From Cladopsammia gracilis (taxonomy: Eukaryota > Cnidaria > Anthozoa > Scleractinia > Dendrophylliidae): DNA of 64,000 nucleotides. Each line of letters starts with the position of its first letter. Position 1 is the first letter of the stretch. Positions 25,387 through 36,259 of this stretch are shown here, in pieces. The translations under genes and the position numbers were made by a program. Where the stretch lies: the NCBI GenBank assembly GCA_022457155.1, contig JAJGOT010000361.1, positions 806,001 to 870,000 on the forward strand. Reading direction: 5' to 3'. Under the pieces are notes generated by a model, which ran no database searches, had not been told where the DNA came from, and was given only the letters and a program-made list of their open reading frames with translations.

Positions 25387-25932
25387 TTAGAAGGAAAACC
25401 GTTTTAAAATTAGGAGGCGATTGCCTTCAAGGAAGTTTGAATTGTGCTTTCAACCCTTTTTAGACAGCGTTTTTTCGGTCTGGTCTGTTTTGGTCGTCTG
25501 GGACAGGGGGAGGGGTTATAGTGCCTGAAAAAACGGTAGCGGAAATCCTCGGTAGGAAAAAAGATGGCGACTGGTACATTTACACATAATTCTTAGTGCA
25601 CAAAAACCTTAACAACGTTCATAAAAATGTAAAGAAAAGTTATAAAATCTTCAAACCTGGTCTACACATTGTCCTTGGTACCGGAACAAATATCGTAAAA
25701 GTTTGGCTTTCTTTGTGTCTTATGTGCTGTGTTAGGTCCGCAAGGTATTGTGGTAAAATGAACAGCCGCCATATTTTTTTCTACGGTGGATTGCGTCTTC
25801 ATTCCGACTAGCCTACTAATTAAATCTAATTTAGACCGCGGTTTAACACAATTTATGGACCTCCACATAGGTTTATAAGTGGGTTAATGTTTTTCTAGTC
25901 TGTGCAATATTCCTTCTCGACATTGTTTACGG

Positions 25933-28470
25933 TACTCAAGCAGTTTAAGGCCTGGGTTTAAAGTCTGTTCCGAAAATATGGTTGACACTTAATATCTTCG
26001 GCTAGATTGCTCAAACCAGGTTGAAATTTTCCCTGAATGTAAATCTTGACGTCTTCTTCTGCCTTAACGCATAAGTTTGGTCACGTGACAAGTCACGTGA
26101 TCAAAATTAAAAATTAAGCAAATCGGCGATATGCCAGCGAATTAGCTTTTCCGATGGAGGTTAGACATATCTAACCTTCTACGTTTGGAATGATTGTCCT
26201 CGAGTTTTAAAATTACAGTTATAGATAATCAAAGGTTGAATTTTGAACTTAAAAATGACTTTTGTCCTCACAATTTTTTTTGGAGAACAGTGGACGATCA
26301 TTCCAAACGTGAAGGGCTGGAAATATTTAATCTGTTTCAGAATTGCGTTTTTATTTTATGTTTTCTCTTAAACCCGTCGGCAATTCGTCAAATATTTGCT
26401 ATTTTAAGAAAAATGGCCACGTGACATGTCACGTGACTTATGGGAAAGTTTACCATACTTAAAAATGTTAAGGATGATGAGACCTTTCCATGAGCCAAAT
26501 TTCGATTCAGTTTCATGCCCTGTGTTAAAGTTATCACGAATAAACTGTTTTTCCTGGTTAAGGTTACAGTGTACCTTCGAGGGTGTCTCCAGTATAACAG
26601 CTCTAGTGTCTTAAGATTACACTTAATATACCTAAACCCAGATATCAAATTAAAGCTTATAGAGCTGGCTATCTGAATATGGAAACCATTTGGTAATAAA
26701 ATGAATTGTCGAATTTTTTTACGACCTCTAAATTCGAACGTCCGAATCAGCTTTAAAACGCTATAACTCAAAGCGATTATTATATTTTGCTAATTTGATT
26801 TGTTCTTGGGTTTTTGGACACTAAGCGCTAAAAAAACGTGTCGGCGATTTTCCATATTCAATTGCAGTTAAAAGTTACAGAATATTTTCGAAAAGAGGAG
26901 AAAAAAAATTTGAACGATCGCACGGAAATGCCTGTTGACGAAAAAGTTTTCGGAATTAAGAAATTCGCCGACACGTTTTTGTTGATTATTTTATGTTAGC
27001 CTAGCTTCTGTCCAAATTAAAGGAAAATCGAACAAATTCCCTTTGAGTTGTAGTTCTTTAAAGTGTCCCCAACATGCGAAAAATTAACTTTGAGAAAACG
27101 GCGCTTAAAAAAGCGTATCGCTTAATAGCGGAGCACTTGCCAGGCCGAAGGCCTGGCTGCGCAGCTCCATACTCATAGAACCTACGCCGTCATTTTTCAT
27201 GGTCATGGCTAGCGGAATATTTCGCGGGCGCGTGTCCGTCCGCCCGCCGCCCGCCGCCGTGTTGGAACAACATCCGGGATCTTGAAAGCAAGGCTTTGTT
27301 TTTCGCGCGGCCACACAGCCGTGAGCTCGGTAAACACTTTAGTTGTTTTGTTGTGTCTAGCGGAGAATTAAACTCGTTATTTTCCTGCATTTTTTCGCGG
27401 TTTGCTACTCAAGACAGGGATACTAATTAAAGGATACTCAGAAGCCGCTTTAGTGGAAAAAGACGAGCTTTCAGGGATAAAATCTTGCTTCGAGGAACTT
27501 CATGTATTACGTTTTTATCAATGCGGGAGATGTTTGTTTCCTACGGATTTCAGAACCAGAAGCGGAGATTTGAATTTCCAAGCAAGCGAGCAACTTAAAG
27601 GTACAACAGATTACAGTTTTCGATGAGAATTTATGTTGATATCAATCTGAGTGACTTTTTATTAGTGTTATTGTTAGTTTTGCAGAATTGATTTTAAAAC
27701 GTGCTTAAATTCAGTTGTATCGATCTCTTGAATTTCATCGAAGAAAGCTTAAAATTAAATGGTACGCGTTTTGCTTTTAAACGTAAACTAATCGAGATTT
27801 GAATAAATTTTTTCGAAAGAAGATTGTGTTGTCCATTTTTTTGTGTTTGTTCATTCATTAGATAGATTGAAAAGCGATTTTACGTAAACAAAACAAGACT
27901 TTGATTTTATAGTACACTTCTATCTTCACTCGCATCGCCTTATGCAAATATGTTTGTGTATTTTTGCAATTTTTGATTTTCAAATCAGTTTCTCGGGCAA
28001 TTTTTGACAAACATAAACTGTATTTTATTCGGAAACTAGTGGTACTAGTTATTCTAGACAGAGAAAAGTTGTTTTTGTGAACTTTTGAACGGTCTATAAA
28101 AATGTAATGTGCAGACGGTCGCGTAATACTGTTTTTGAGAATTGCTAAAATTGAAAATAGCCCGTTCGTCAATCTTAATTCTTGTGCTTCTAACCTTTCA
28201 CCTTAGTTAAGTTTCACCTTAGTTAAGCTTGTTCAAAGTGCGACGCTGTTAGGCTTGGGCTATCTATATATATTAAACAAACTCCGCCCACAAAAGTTAT
28301 ACCGTCATTTCTCCGTCAATTTTCACTTTTTTTCGATACTTTTTTTTTTGGATGAAAGTTCATTCTGTAAACTTTATTTTAACGCCAAAAAAAAATTTTC
28401 AATAAATTTTCGATCTGAAGGTACACTGTAACCTTAAAGCCTTTGACCCAGGCCTTAAACTACTTGAGTA
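25933..28470. mobile_element. 2.5-kb inverted-repeat element with a nested second element
   Basis: The outer ends TACTCAAGCAGTTTAAGGCC (25933) and the inverse GGCCTTAAACTACTTGAGTA (ending 28470) match. A second inverted pair lies inside: TTAAGGTTACAGTGTACCTTC at 26558 and its inverse at 28417-28437. The right-hand ends of both pairs are almost adjacent while the left-hand ends are 600 nt apart, so one element probably inserted near the end of the other. Short frames inside show no transposase motif. Confidence 0.6.
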
Positions 28471-28810
28471 AACAACGTTTAAATTTCACGTTGGCCAAAT
28501 TGAAATTGGTTTACACCGTGGTTTTGTTAGATAACGTCTAAACTCCGTTTAAGCAACCGGCCCTTTCTGTTTAAACGTTAATTTAAGCAGAAATAAAATG
28601 TAAAATACATGTGGGTGAACACGCTTGTCAAATATCGCTGCATGGAAATTAAACGTCACCTGTCGTAAACAAAAACCTGTCGCTACAAAATGTTCCTAGA
28701 TGATTTTCAGTTAGCCTTCAGCTGATAAAGTCACGATGTTTGGTGGGTATTTGAGGAATTCTTCTTTTGCCCAATTTATGGTAGAAACGAATTATTCGTC
28801 CAGATGTAAG

Positions 28811-29500
28811 GGCCTGTTTACATGGAGGGATGGTAGCCCTGCTAGAAGAGTTACCCTTCTAGGACGGTTACCCTCCTCTATTGTCTTTCCCGGTTTCGTT
28901 TACATGCGAGATAGGGTTACCCTAGGAGGAGGGTAATCCTATCTGCTTGCAAGGGTTTATACCCTTCAAGGAGGGTCAACTCTTTGTTTATTTAAGCCAT
29001 GTAAAAGCCACTCGAAGTAGGATTACCCTCCTAGAGGGTCAAGTTTATGGCGATCAGATTACTGTCACATTCCCACCAACTATACACCTTGAGAATTATT
29101 TCCGATAACTATGCTGGCAAGAGCGGCGAATCCAACCCGGGAAGTTACAGAAATTCAGGACGACAGTCAGGACAACAGTTTGGTGGCTGGAGTAATACAT
29201 TCTGATGTTGATGTCCAATTAATAGGTGCCGCAAAACGAAGGTCACCGACAGACAGAGCCGTACTTGATCACGATCAGCCACGCAATAAATCAAAAGGGA
29301 AAAGAAAAGCGGCCAATCAGTCGACCAGACTCATCGTTGAAAAAGGCATAGAAATGAGCATGGATGCCCGAAGCCGTTGAACTGCTTCTCAAATATATCA
29401 AAGAGTACAGGACGGCTTCAGTGTTTGTAGAGATAGACCTGGGATAACCCTACTCATGTAAAAGAGGGCTATCTTTTGACCCTTGTAGGAGGGTTACTCT
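28811..29500. mobile_element. MITE-like element of AGGGTTACCCTCCTAG palindromes with an embedded open frame
   Basis: It starts GGGCCTGTTTACATGGAGG, like the left end of the element at 7741. It holds many TACCCTCCTAG/CTAGGAGGGTA words and the same central GTTTACATGCGA. Similar words reappear at 29430-29500 (GGATAACCCTA, GGAGGGTTACTCTCC). The right boundary is unclear because no matching GGGCC end was found. Confidence 0.5.
29111..29380 (+). CDS. Unidentified 89-codon open frame inside a repeat element
   Basis: The frame starts with ATG (MLARAANPTREV) and ends RSR-stop. It is hydrophilic, with basic patches such as KSKGKRKAAN and a C-terminal EKGIEMSMDARSR, and has no signal peptide or membrane segment. 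I do not recognise it. It sits between two blocks of GGGTNACCC palindromes. It could be a fragment of a host exon or DNA-binding protein carried by the element, or a chance frame. Confidence 0.25.
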   Translation: MLARAANPTREVTEIQDDSQDNSLVAGVIHSDVDVQLIGAAKRRSPTDRAVLDHDQPRNKSKGKRKAANQSTRLIVEKGIEMSMDARSR

Positions 29501-29624
29501 CCCTTCATACGAACACGCTCTACATAGATCCAGATATAAATTTGCTATTTCTCTGAAGACGCGTGCTGATAGACGGATAATTCGTCCGTCTAAATTTATA
29601 TCTAAACGGGAAACGAAGACGGTT

Positions 29625-30090
29625 TTATCTCGTGAATGCGCGAAGCACGTTTAACAAGTTATAGTATACGGTACAGATATGCACATTTGTCACTACATGT
29701 CTCTCAGTCGTAAACTTGTTCACTTGTCAACTCCCCGGCCCAGGGTATTACGTTATGTCTCGTTTCAGACAATGTATTCCGCAATGTCTCGTTTCAGACA
29801 ATGTCACGCTAAGACGTTTTCTTATTTGTAAACTAATACACTTATTTGCAAACTGCAAATGGAATTAAAATGGCAAGTTAAAATTTATCATCTTACTGTT
29901 TTTATCTCGTGAATACGCGAAGCGTGTTAAGAGATACAGTATACCGGTACAGATATGCAAATTAGTCACTCCATGTCCCTCAGTCGTAAACGTGTAAACT
30001 TGTTTTAAAACTTGTAAACTCCCCAGGGTACTACGTAGTGTCTCGGTTCAGACAATGTATTCCGTAATGTCTCGTTTTAGACAATTTTTG
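29625..30090 (-). repeat. Two tandem partial copies of the 'ATCTCGTGAATAC' repeat family
   Basis: TTATCTCGTGAATGCGCGAAG near 29625 and TTATCTCGTGAATACGCGAAG near 29900 each begin a unit. Each unit then has AGTATACGGTACAGATATGC, CTCAGTCGTAAAC and GTCTCGTTTCAGACAATG. Inverse relatives are at 23150-23580 and 41395-41665. Confidence 0.55.
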
Positions 30091-30571
30091 TTATAGCGTC
30101 ATAAAGAAAATAAAATAAGTTGTGCTTTCCAAATTTAGAAAAAAAAACTAGTAGTTCACCGAATTAGTTTTGAAGTTGAGAAATAAATTGGATGTAGTAC
30201 AGGGAGGATATGACATTTTTTCCTACCAAGGGAGGAGGAGGGGGTGGGGGGTTGGGTAATGTTTGGAAGACACTCCAAGTGATTTTGCCAACCCCTCCCC
30301 CCCCCCCCCCCCCCGCCCCATGCACTAATAAATGAAAGCCCACTTACATCCGACAACGTTTTTTCAATCAGGTGCATATGTATGCGTATTCAGTTTTGAA
30401 CAGTACAATTTAGTCTCACACGGCTAAACTATATGTTTTCTCAATTTTTCTCTTATTTGCAAAACTTGATTCGACTCCCAAAGTATCAACAATTTTGTGT
30501 CACCTACCGAGAATAATTGCGGAAGTTTAGACTGGCTTGTGCATTATCGCCTTTTTCATTTTGGATTCCCG

Positions 30572-30572
30572 C

Positions 30573-30610
<38 letters not shown>
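30572..30610. repeat. (TTTC)n microsatellite
   Basis: Ten uninterrupted TTTC units are seen directly. Confidence 0.9.
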
Positions 30611-30611
<1 letters not shown>

Positions 30612-31580
30612 ACGCACAAACTATACTAATTGCTGAAAACGTTAGCTATGATACCTACGTTTTGTATTCTGTACTCTGTAAGAAACTGTATTTTTGCGCT
30701 ATTCAATAACACGCAAACTCAAAAGTTTAAAACTCGACCAACAGTTTCGTTTTTCACTGCCGCAAATATCATAGAGGACGTCTCAGGAAACAATGGTCAA
30801 AATCATGTTTGTGGGTTGTGATTGGTTGATTTCGATTCATTTTGTCAGTTTCTGTTTTCAGGCCAGGGGTCCAATGTTTGTCGCCATAATTATGATTGAT
30901 GGCAGCGTTAAAAGTAAACTTCTGATTTCGCGTGTTACTGAACGTTTAGGAGATATTTCGTGACTCGTTTAGCTGGATTTATAGAGCTGGCAGTCGCAAC
31001 ATCAAAGCATTAATTTAAACCTCACTATCATAATTAAAACGCTATTTCTTTTCGTTCGGTTATTCTTCAACACCCTAAGTTGAAAAATTAAGCTAATATA
31101 TTTGGATGCCTGACGATTTCTATTCCATAATCTGTATGAAGCTGTATTAACGGGTTTCAGGATACGTTTTTCGTGACTTACTTGACGAGAGAACCAACTT
31201 TGTAATTCGTTTACTGGCAGTCGCAACATCAAAGCATATTTTTCATTTAAATCTGTCATAACTAAAAACTGACTTTACAACCTAATATATTTCTTCTCGT
31301 TCAGCTATTCTTCAAGTTACAAAAGCACAAACTTATACTATTTAATGGAAACGTTAACTAAGATATCCGGATGCCTGACGTTTTCTATTCCACCCGACTG
31401 TAAGAAACCCAAATAACAGATTGCAGGAGACTTTTCTTTCGTGACTTTATATTTCACGATCGAACAAAATTTGTAATTCGTTTAGCTGGATGAAAGCTTG
31501 CAGTCGCAACATCAAAGTATTTACTTTAATCTGTTATTACTAAAATTACAAACTAATATTTTTCTTACCTTTCTGTTAAA
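30610..31580 (+). repeat. Degenerate tandem array, 0.23-0.28 kb unit
   Basis: CAGTCGCAACATCAAAGCA recurs at about 30990, 31217 and 31501. TTTCGTGACT, ATGCCTGACG.TTTCTATTCCA and CACAAACT.ATACTA recur in the same order between them. A weaker first unit begins near 30615. Units are strongly diverged and do not share an open frame. Confidence 0.6.
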
Positions 31581-34265
31581 AGAAGAGAAATAAAAATAAA
31601 ATTCATTCTATCCTAAGCCTCTTGCATAATTGATCGTTTTCTTTTTTCGATTCTTACTTATTTTGGGAATTATCATATTCGTTCCTTTGGCTATTTTCAG
31701 TCGAAATGAATGGGAAGGTATTGCATTGTACCTGAGCGTATAATATTACGGTAAATTGTACTCTTAAGTGTGAAGTCCTTGTAGTTTAATTTGTTAAGTC
31801 GGCTTTCGGTCGAAATCAATTAACAATTCAATGAAAATCGCGAGTTGAGTATTAAGTTTAAACACATTTTTAATGTAAGCGTTTTTTCGGGGAGTTATTT
31901 TCCGGCTTGCATGGATGGTTTATTTTTCTAAAGAAATAAGCAGCTGTCATCAAAATTCATTAATAATGTAAGTCTTAAGCGAGGAGCAACAACTAACAGT
32001 GTGCAGAATAAATTATCGCACTTTGAAAACTGACACATAAATCGTATTACATGCGAGAGGGCCGGATACAGAGCGAAATCTCTGTTATTTGCATTTTGGG
32101 AAAGTAATTTCGTGGAGTTTTTTTATTTAGCTTATTGGCTTTCTGTGGAGATGACATCATTCATTTGATCAGTCTGGAAGGCTCAGTCAATGGAATCCCA
32201 GTTGGAAAGACCTTTCAGAAACTACTGCAAGATTTCCGCTTCTGCGTGCCTTTAACGCTGTTCAGTTTGTCTTTGTTAATCAAACTCAGGTGAGTCAGAT
32301 AACACGTTAGTGGTTGTCATGGTTGTTACTTTAGTTAGACGGTGTATATCTGCGGTATAAAACCGCGCGGTGTTTAATTCTTGGTATCTGATCGTGATAG
32401 ACCGATCTACCACAACATGCGAACGAAACTGAAAAAAAAAATCACCCGTAAGGAAAATCGCACTCGGTCGACATTTTAAAATGATAGAATGTGCTCTCTA
32501 AACGAAATCTTTTAAGTTTACGAATTTTAACTTTTTATCATCAGTTCTCTCGCTGAGTTATTATTCGTTTTCTACCACCCGAACCACAATGTACGGTAAA
32601 CCCATTCACTTTTAACAGTGAATTGCTTTAATGTTTTATTCTCGATATTTGCTGAATACGAAAGCATCCAGTCAATTTCTCTTGTGGTATTGCGACAATT
32701 TAAGATTGATATGATGGATTTTAGATTTGTAGTACTCTGTCAAACAGATTCAATAACTGTGACATACGCTGGAGTTATTAAAAAATCCATTTTAGCAAGA
32801 AGAAGTATGCACCTGTCAGGAATCTTGTTTCGAATCACTTGCGATGCAGACCTTCTCGCTTAAACTGTCGCTGAAAACTTTTAAATGAAACAAAAATTTA
32901 AAAAATAATAATAATATTATAAGAATAAAATATTAATATTTTTTTGAATTAGTTCAGCCAGAATCGTAGCTAATTTATCGAGTAGAGAAAGCTCCATATT
33001 ATAGAAACGCGATTTTCAGCATATTTTATATCCAAGATTTCTTTTTAAAAGAAAACAAAGCAAAATAAAAAAAAATAATTTCGCGGAAAACTCTTCGTCG
33101 TGATGAGTGCTTGCAATCCAAAGATATCTAAAAGTCGGGTATATTAATTTGTACTTTCTTGAGGCAAGAAATAGATCATTTTGATTTTCTCGCCTGCGGC
33201 AAATATATATTTTCGACCCACTTAGAAGATCTCTTTCACATGGCGCAGAGGTAAACATTCAATCATATGACATGATTCCAAATTTTCTACACTTACATCC
33301 ACATTTTATTGAGTCGGTAAATGAAAAAGTCCTTGCGGGCAACATGCCAACTTGATCCAGTTGGTAAAATTTTGAAGTGGGATCATTCAAATGAAAGCTA
33401 CACTGAGCAGTATTATAATGAGACAGTTTTTGATATCTTACAAAACAAATTTGATTTTTTTTGGAAATTTTGAACTTTGCCATTATTAGTAGCCAAAAGC
33501 TTTAGGTTAACTCTGACTCATCATACGCTGATAAAATCGTCGTTGTCGTTGCAGTTGCTTTAGTTTACAACTTTCATGAAATGAAAGATTGATTGGAAAA
33601 ACAAAACAATATAAGATTGGAAAACAATGTTAGATTGAAAAACCAAAACAACGAAGTCAGTGACGTCATTGTTGCGGTTCACCAACCTTATCAACCAATG
33701 ACATCGACCATAACCGCACCGTGCGCCCGTGCATTCACTTGGCACGCGTTAACTTTCATTATCTTCATTTTGTTTTCTCATTGGTTAACAATGGAAAGAC
33801 CATGATAAAATGTTAAAAATCAATCAAAACCTTTGTCGATTAAATCTTTTATCACCCGCGCAGTTTGTTTGGAAAACAAACTTGGATAATGAAATTGAAA
33901 TAATATTGTTGGTGTATGAAGAGTGAAGACGCCCTGCGTTACCTATTTTAAAGACACCAGAGTTCTCGCATTTCTTGTGAGGTTTTCCGGTTAATTTGCA
34001 GACGACTTTGCCGTTTAACTGATGAATTATCGAGGTATACTCAACGTTGTCCATCAGCAATTGGTAGGTAAATGATTTTATTCCGTATACTAAAGCGTTA
34101 TGGTGGCAGAATGAACAGCGACGCTTTTCTCAGAGGGGTCGTTCTATTGTTTATCTAACACTGGAGAATGTTTTATCGGAAGTAGCTATACCGTGTGATT
34201 TACTGTATTGGATCAATAGTGAAACAAGCAAAGTTCAATTTAAATTATCTCTACTAGAAAAAACT
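31580..34265. other. Stretch without recognised genes
   Basis: Apart from the possible exon at 32122-32289, only short AT-rich frames occur. Near 33595-33650 there are diverged short repeats of AGATTGGAAAAC. No mobile-element ends are clear. Confidence 0.45.
32122..32289 (+). CDS. Possible orphan internal exon, unidentified protein
   Basis: Between a pyrimidine-rich stretch ending TTTATTTAG and a good donor CAG/GTGAGT there is an open frame of about 55 codons. It includes GDDIIHLISLEGSVNG and PVGKTFQKLLQDFRF, then a hydrophobic run (PLTLFSLSLLIKL). The composition looks protein-like. I found no in-phase partner exon nearby, so this may be a chance frame. The family is not recognised. Confidence 0.25.
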
Positions 34266-34269
34266 TAAC

Positions 34270-34758
34270 CCTCGGACGTACACGCAATCTTATACCCCCA
34301 CCGTGGTACTATGAGTGGTACTATGGGTTGTAGCGCTGCTGGGGGCCCGTAAAGTCATCCAAAATAAACACCAAGATGGCAGCCATCTTTGATTTTACTA
34401 AAAATTCAAATTGATCGAAAAATGCGGAATTTGCAAATGTTGTTTGCTAGAGTTGAAAAATAACATTCAATTGAATATTTTGATGCTTTTATAGTAGCAT
34501 TTTATACGCTTTTTCACTGAAAGAAGGTGAAAAACACGAATTTTTATTCAAAAATGGGTTGACCTAATGTTATTTATGACGTGATATCTCGTTACCATAG
34601 CAACCGGTTGTCGCTAAACTTTACCAAAATGTGTCTCACGGATAAGTGAACAGCAACTGAGGGCGGCATATGCTAATCTTAAATAGTCTTGAAAATATCG
34701 GAGAAAAATTTTAAGGGTTGGGGCGGGGGGGGGGGGGGGGGAGGGTTACATCCGAGGG
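34270..34758. mobile_element. piggyBac-like MITE (TTAA/CTAA flanks) with G17 tract
   Basis: The ends CCCTCGGACGTA and (inverse) TACATCCGAGGG are inverted repeats. TTAA precedes the left end and CTAA follows the right. The interior has AAGATGGCAGCCATC and CGTTACCATAGCAACCGG words and a run of 17 G at 34725-34741. The 35.5-kb element shares the interior. piggyBac affinity rests on the CCCT ends and TTAA site only. Confidence 0.6.
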
Positions 34759-35508
34759 CTAAATTGAACTTGGAGCTCGGTTAACTCTTCAATGCCTACT
34801 ACAGATGTTCGATTTAGGGGCAGAAGCAGCAATTGTACAATAATAGAAACAAAAACTGTTACCTGTCTGTCATTATTAGTGTTTAAAATCAATGAAGCAA
34901 TCTGTCATATTCGATTAAAGTAGTTAATTAAAATAATTTATTTGCCATTTAAATTTTCCCTATGTGTGTTCAATATTTTTCATCATCTTTGAGAGATAAA
35001 TATAAATAAGTTTACAAAACAATCTATCTTTATGCTGGGATTGACCGATGTGTTACTGTTGATTATCTTGACGGGTGGTTGTAAACAACGATTGTTTGAT
35101 CCTATCCACTAGATAGGTAATAATCTGGTGCTAAAGTGACATTCATAACTGTCTTTAATGCTGTGACAAGGATAGCAATTTTGATGGACATTAGATACTG
35201 ACAAGTTTTACTTTACATCACGTCTGTATTCAAAATAAGGTATAAGCTATATAAGCTTATTATCTGATGAAATTAAAAGATTTCAATCCCGGATTTAACT
35301 TGGAGATCTTTGATCTTTGTCCGGCTTGTTGTAAGAATTTAACTATCCTGATGAACATGAAACATACCTGTTTATGGTAAGGATCCTGTGGAATCTCCTA
35401 TGATCAGTGGCATTCATTTTTCTAAACGTTTTTTTCAAAAGGGATTCAGCTACAACAGTGCATTAATCTCTGTCCAAAGTATCAGTTAATCTCTGCCCAT
35501 AGCATCAG

Positions 35509-36050
35509 TTAACCCTCGGTTTTTCTCCGATTATTTCAAGAGTAGTTGTCTTTAGCCTATGTTATCTTCAGTGGCCATTTGTGTATCCTTGACCCACATT
35601 TTAGTAACGTTTGGCGACTATTGGTTGCTATGGTAACGAGATATAACATCATAAGTTGCATGAAATCAAGCCATTTTTAAATAAAAGGGCGTGTGTTTCA
35701 CCTTTTTGGGTGAAAAACGTATAAAACGCTACCAAAAGCAGAAAAATGTTAAACTATATCGTATCTTACAACTCTAGCAAAAATTATTTGCAAATTTTGC
35801 ATTTTTTTTATAAAGTTGAATTTTTTGTAAAATCCAAGATGGTGGCCATCTTGGCGGCCATTTTGAATGACGCATTTTTATTAAAAAATAGCTTGACCAC
35901 ATGTTACTTATGACGTAATATCTCGTTACCATAACAACCGGTTGTCGCCAAACTTTACTAAAATGTGTCTTAAGGATAAATGAACAGCTATCTTGAAAAT
36001 ATCGGAGAAAAACCTTAAGGGAGGGGGGGGGGGGGGGGGGGGGTCAACCA
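35509..36050. mobile_element. Foldback relative of the 34.3-kb element, with G21 tract
   Basis: The left arm (TTAACCCTCGGTTTTTCTCCG, then GGTTGCTATGGTAACGAGATAT) is repeated inverted on the right (ATATCTCGTTACCATAACAACC ... CGGAGAAAAACCTTAAGGG). The right half is also a direct relative of 34560-34730. A run of 21 G lies at 36023-36043. Confidence 0.65.
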
Positions 36051-36067
36051 TCCCCCCCAGTAGACCA

Positions 36068-36252
36068 GTATCAGCAGACCACACATTTCTATGGCTTATC
36101 AGTTTAATAAACTACTTGGGACGTCGAAATAACACTCGAAAAGCTTTTAAATCACTCACCTTTAGCTCGTGACTTACAATCTCTTTTCGTTTTCTTTCAA
36201 CATCCCCCGTAGTTTATTAACCGGATATACCATAGAAATGCGAGGTCTCTTG
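36068..36252. repeat. Foldback repeat
   Basis: GACCACACATTTCTATGG.TTATC.GTTTAATAAACTAC is repeated inverted, ending ATACCATAGAAATGCGAGGTC. The loop is AT-rich and non-coding. Confidence 0.6.
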
Positions 36253-36259
36253 CTTAAGA

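Noticed and set aside
26388..26771. 127-codon minus frame
   Set aside because: It lies across the end of a nested inverted-repeat element, with no conserved motif; likely chance.
30572..31580. CRISPR-like array
   Set aside because: The repeats are long, diverged and unevenly spaced with no unique spacers, and the host is eukaryotic.
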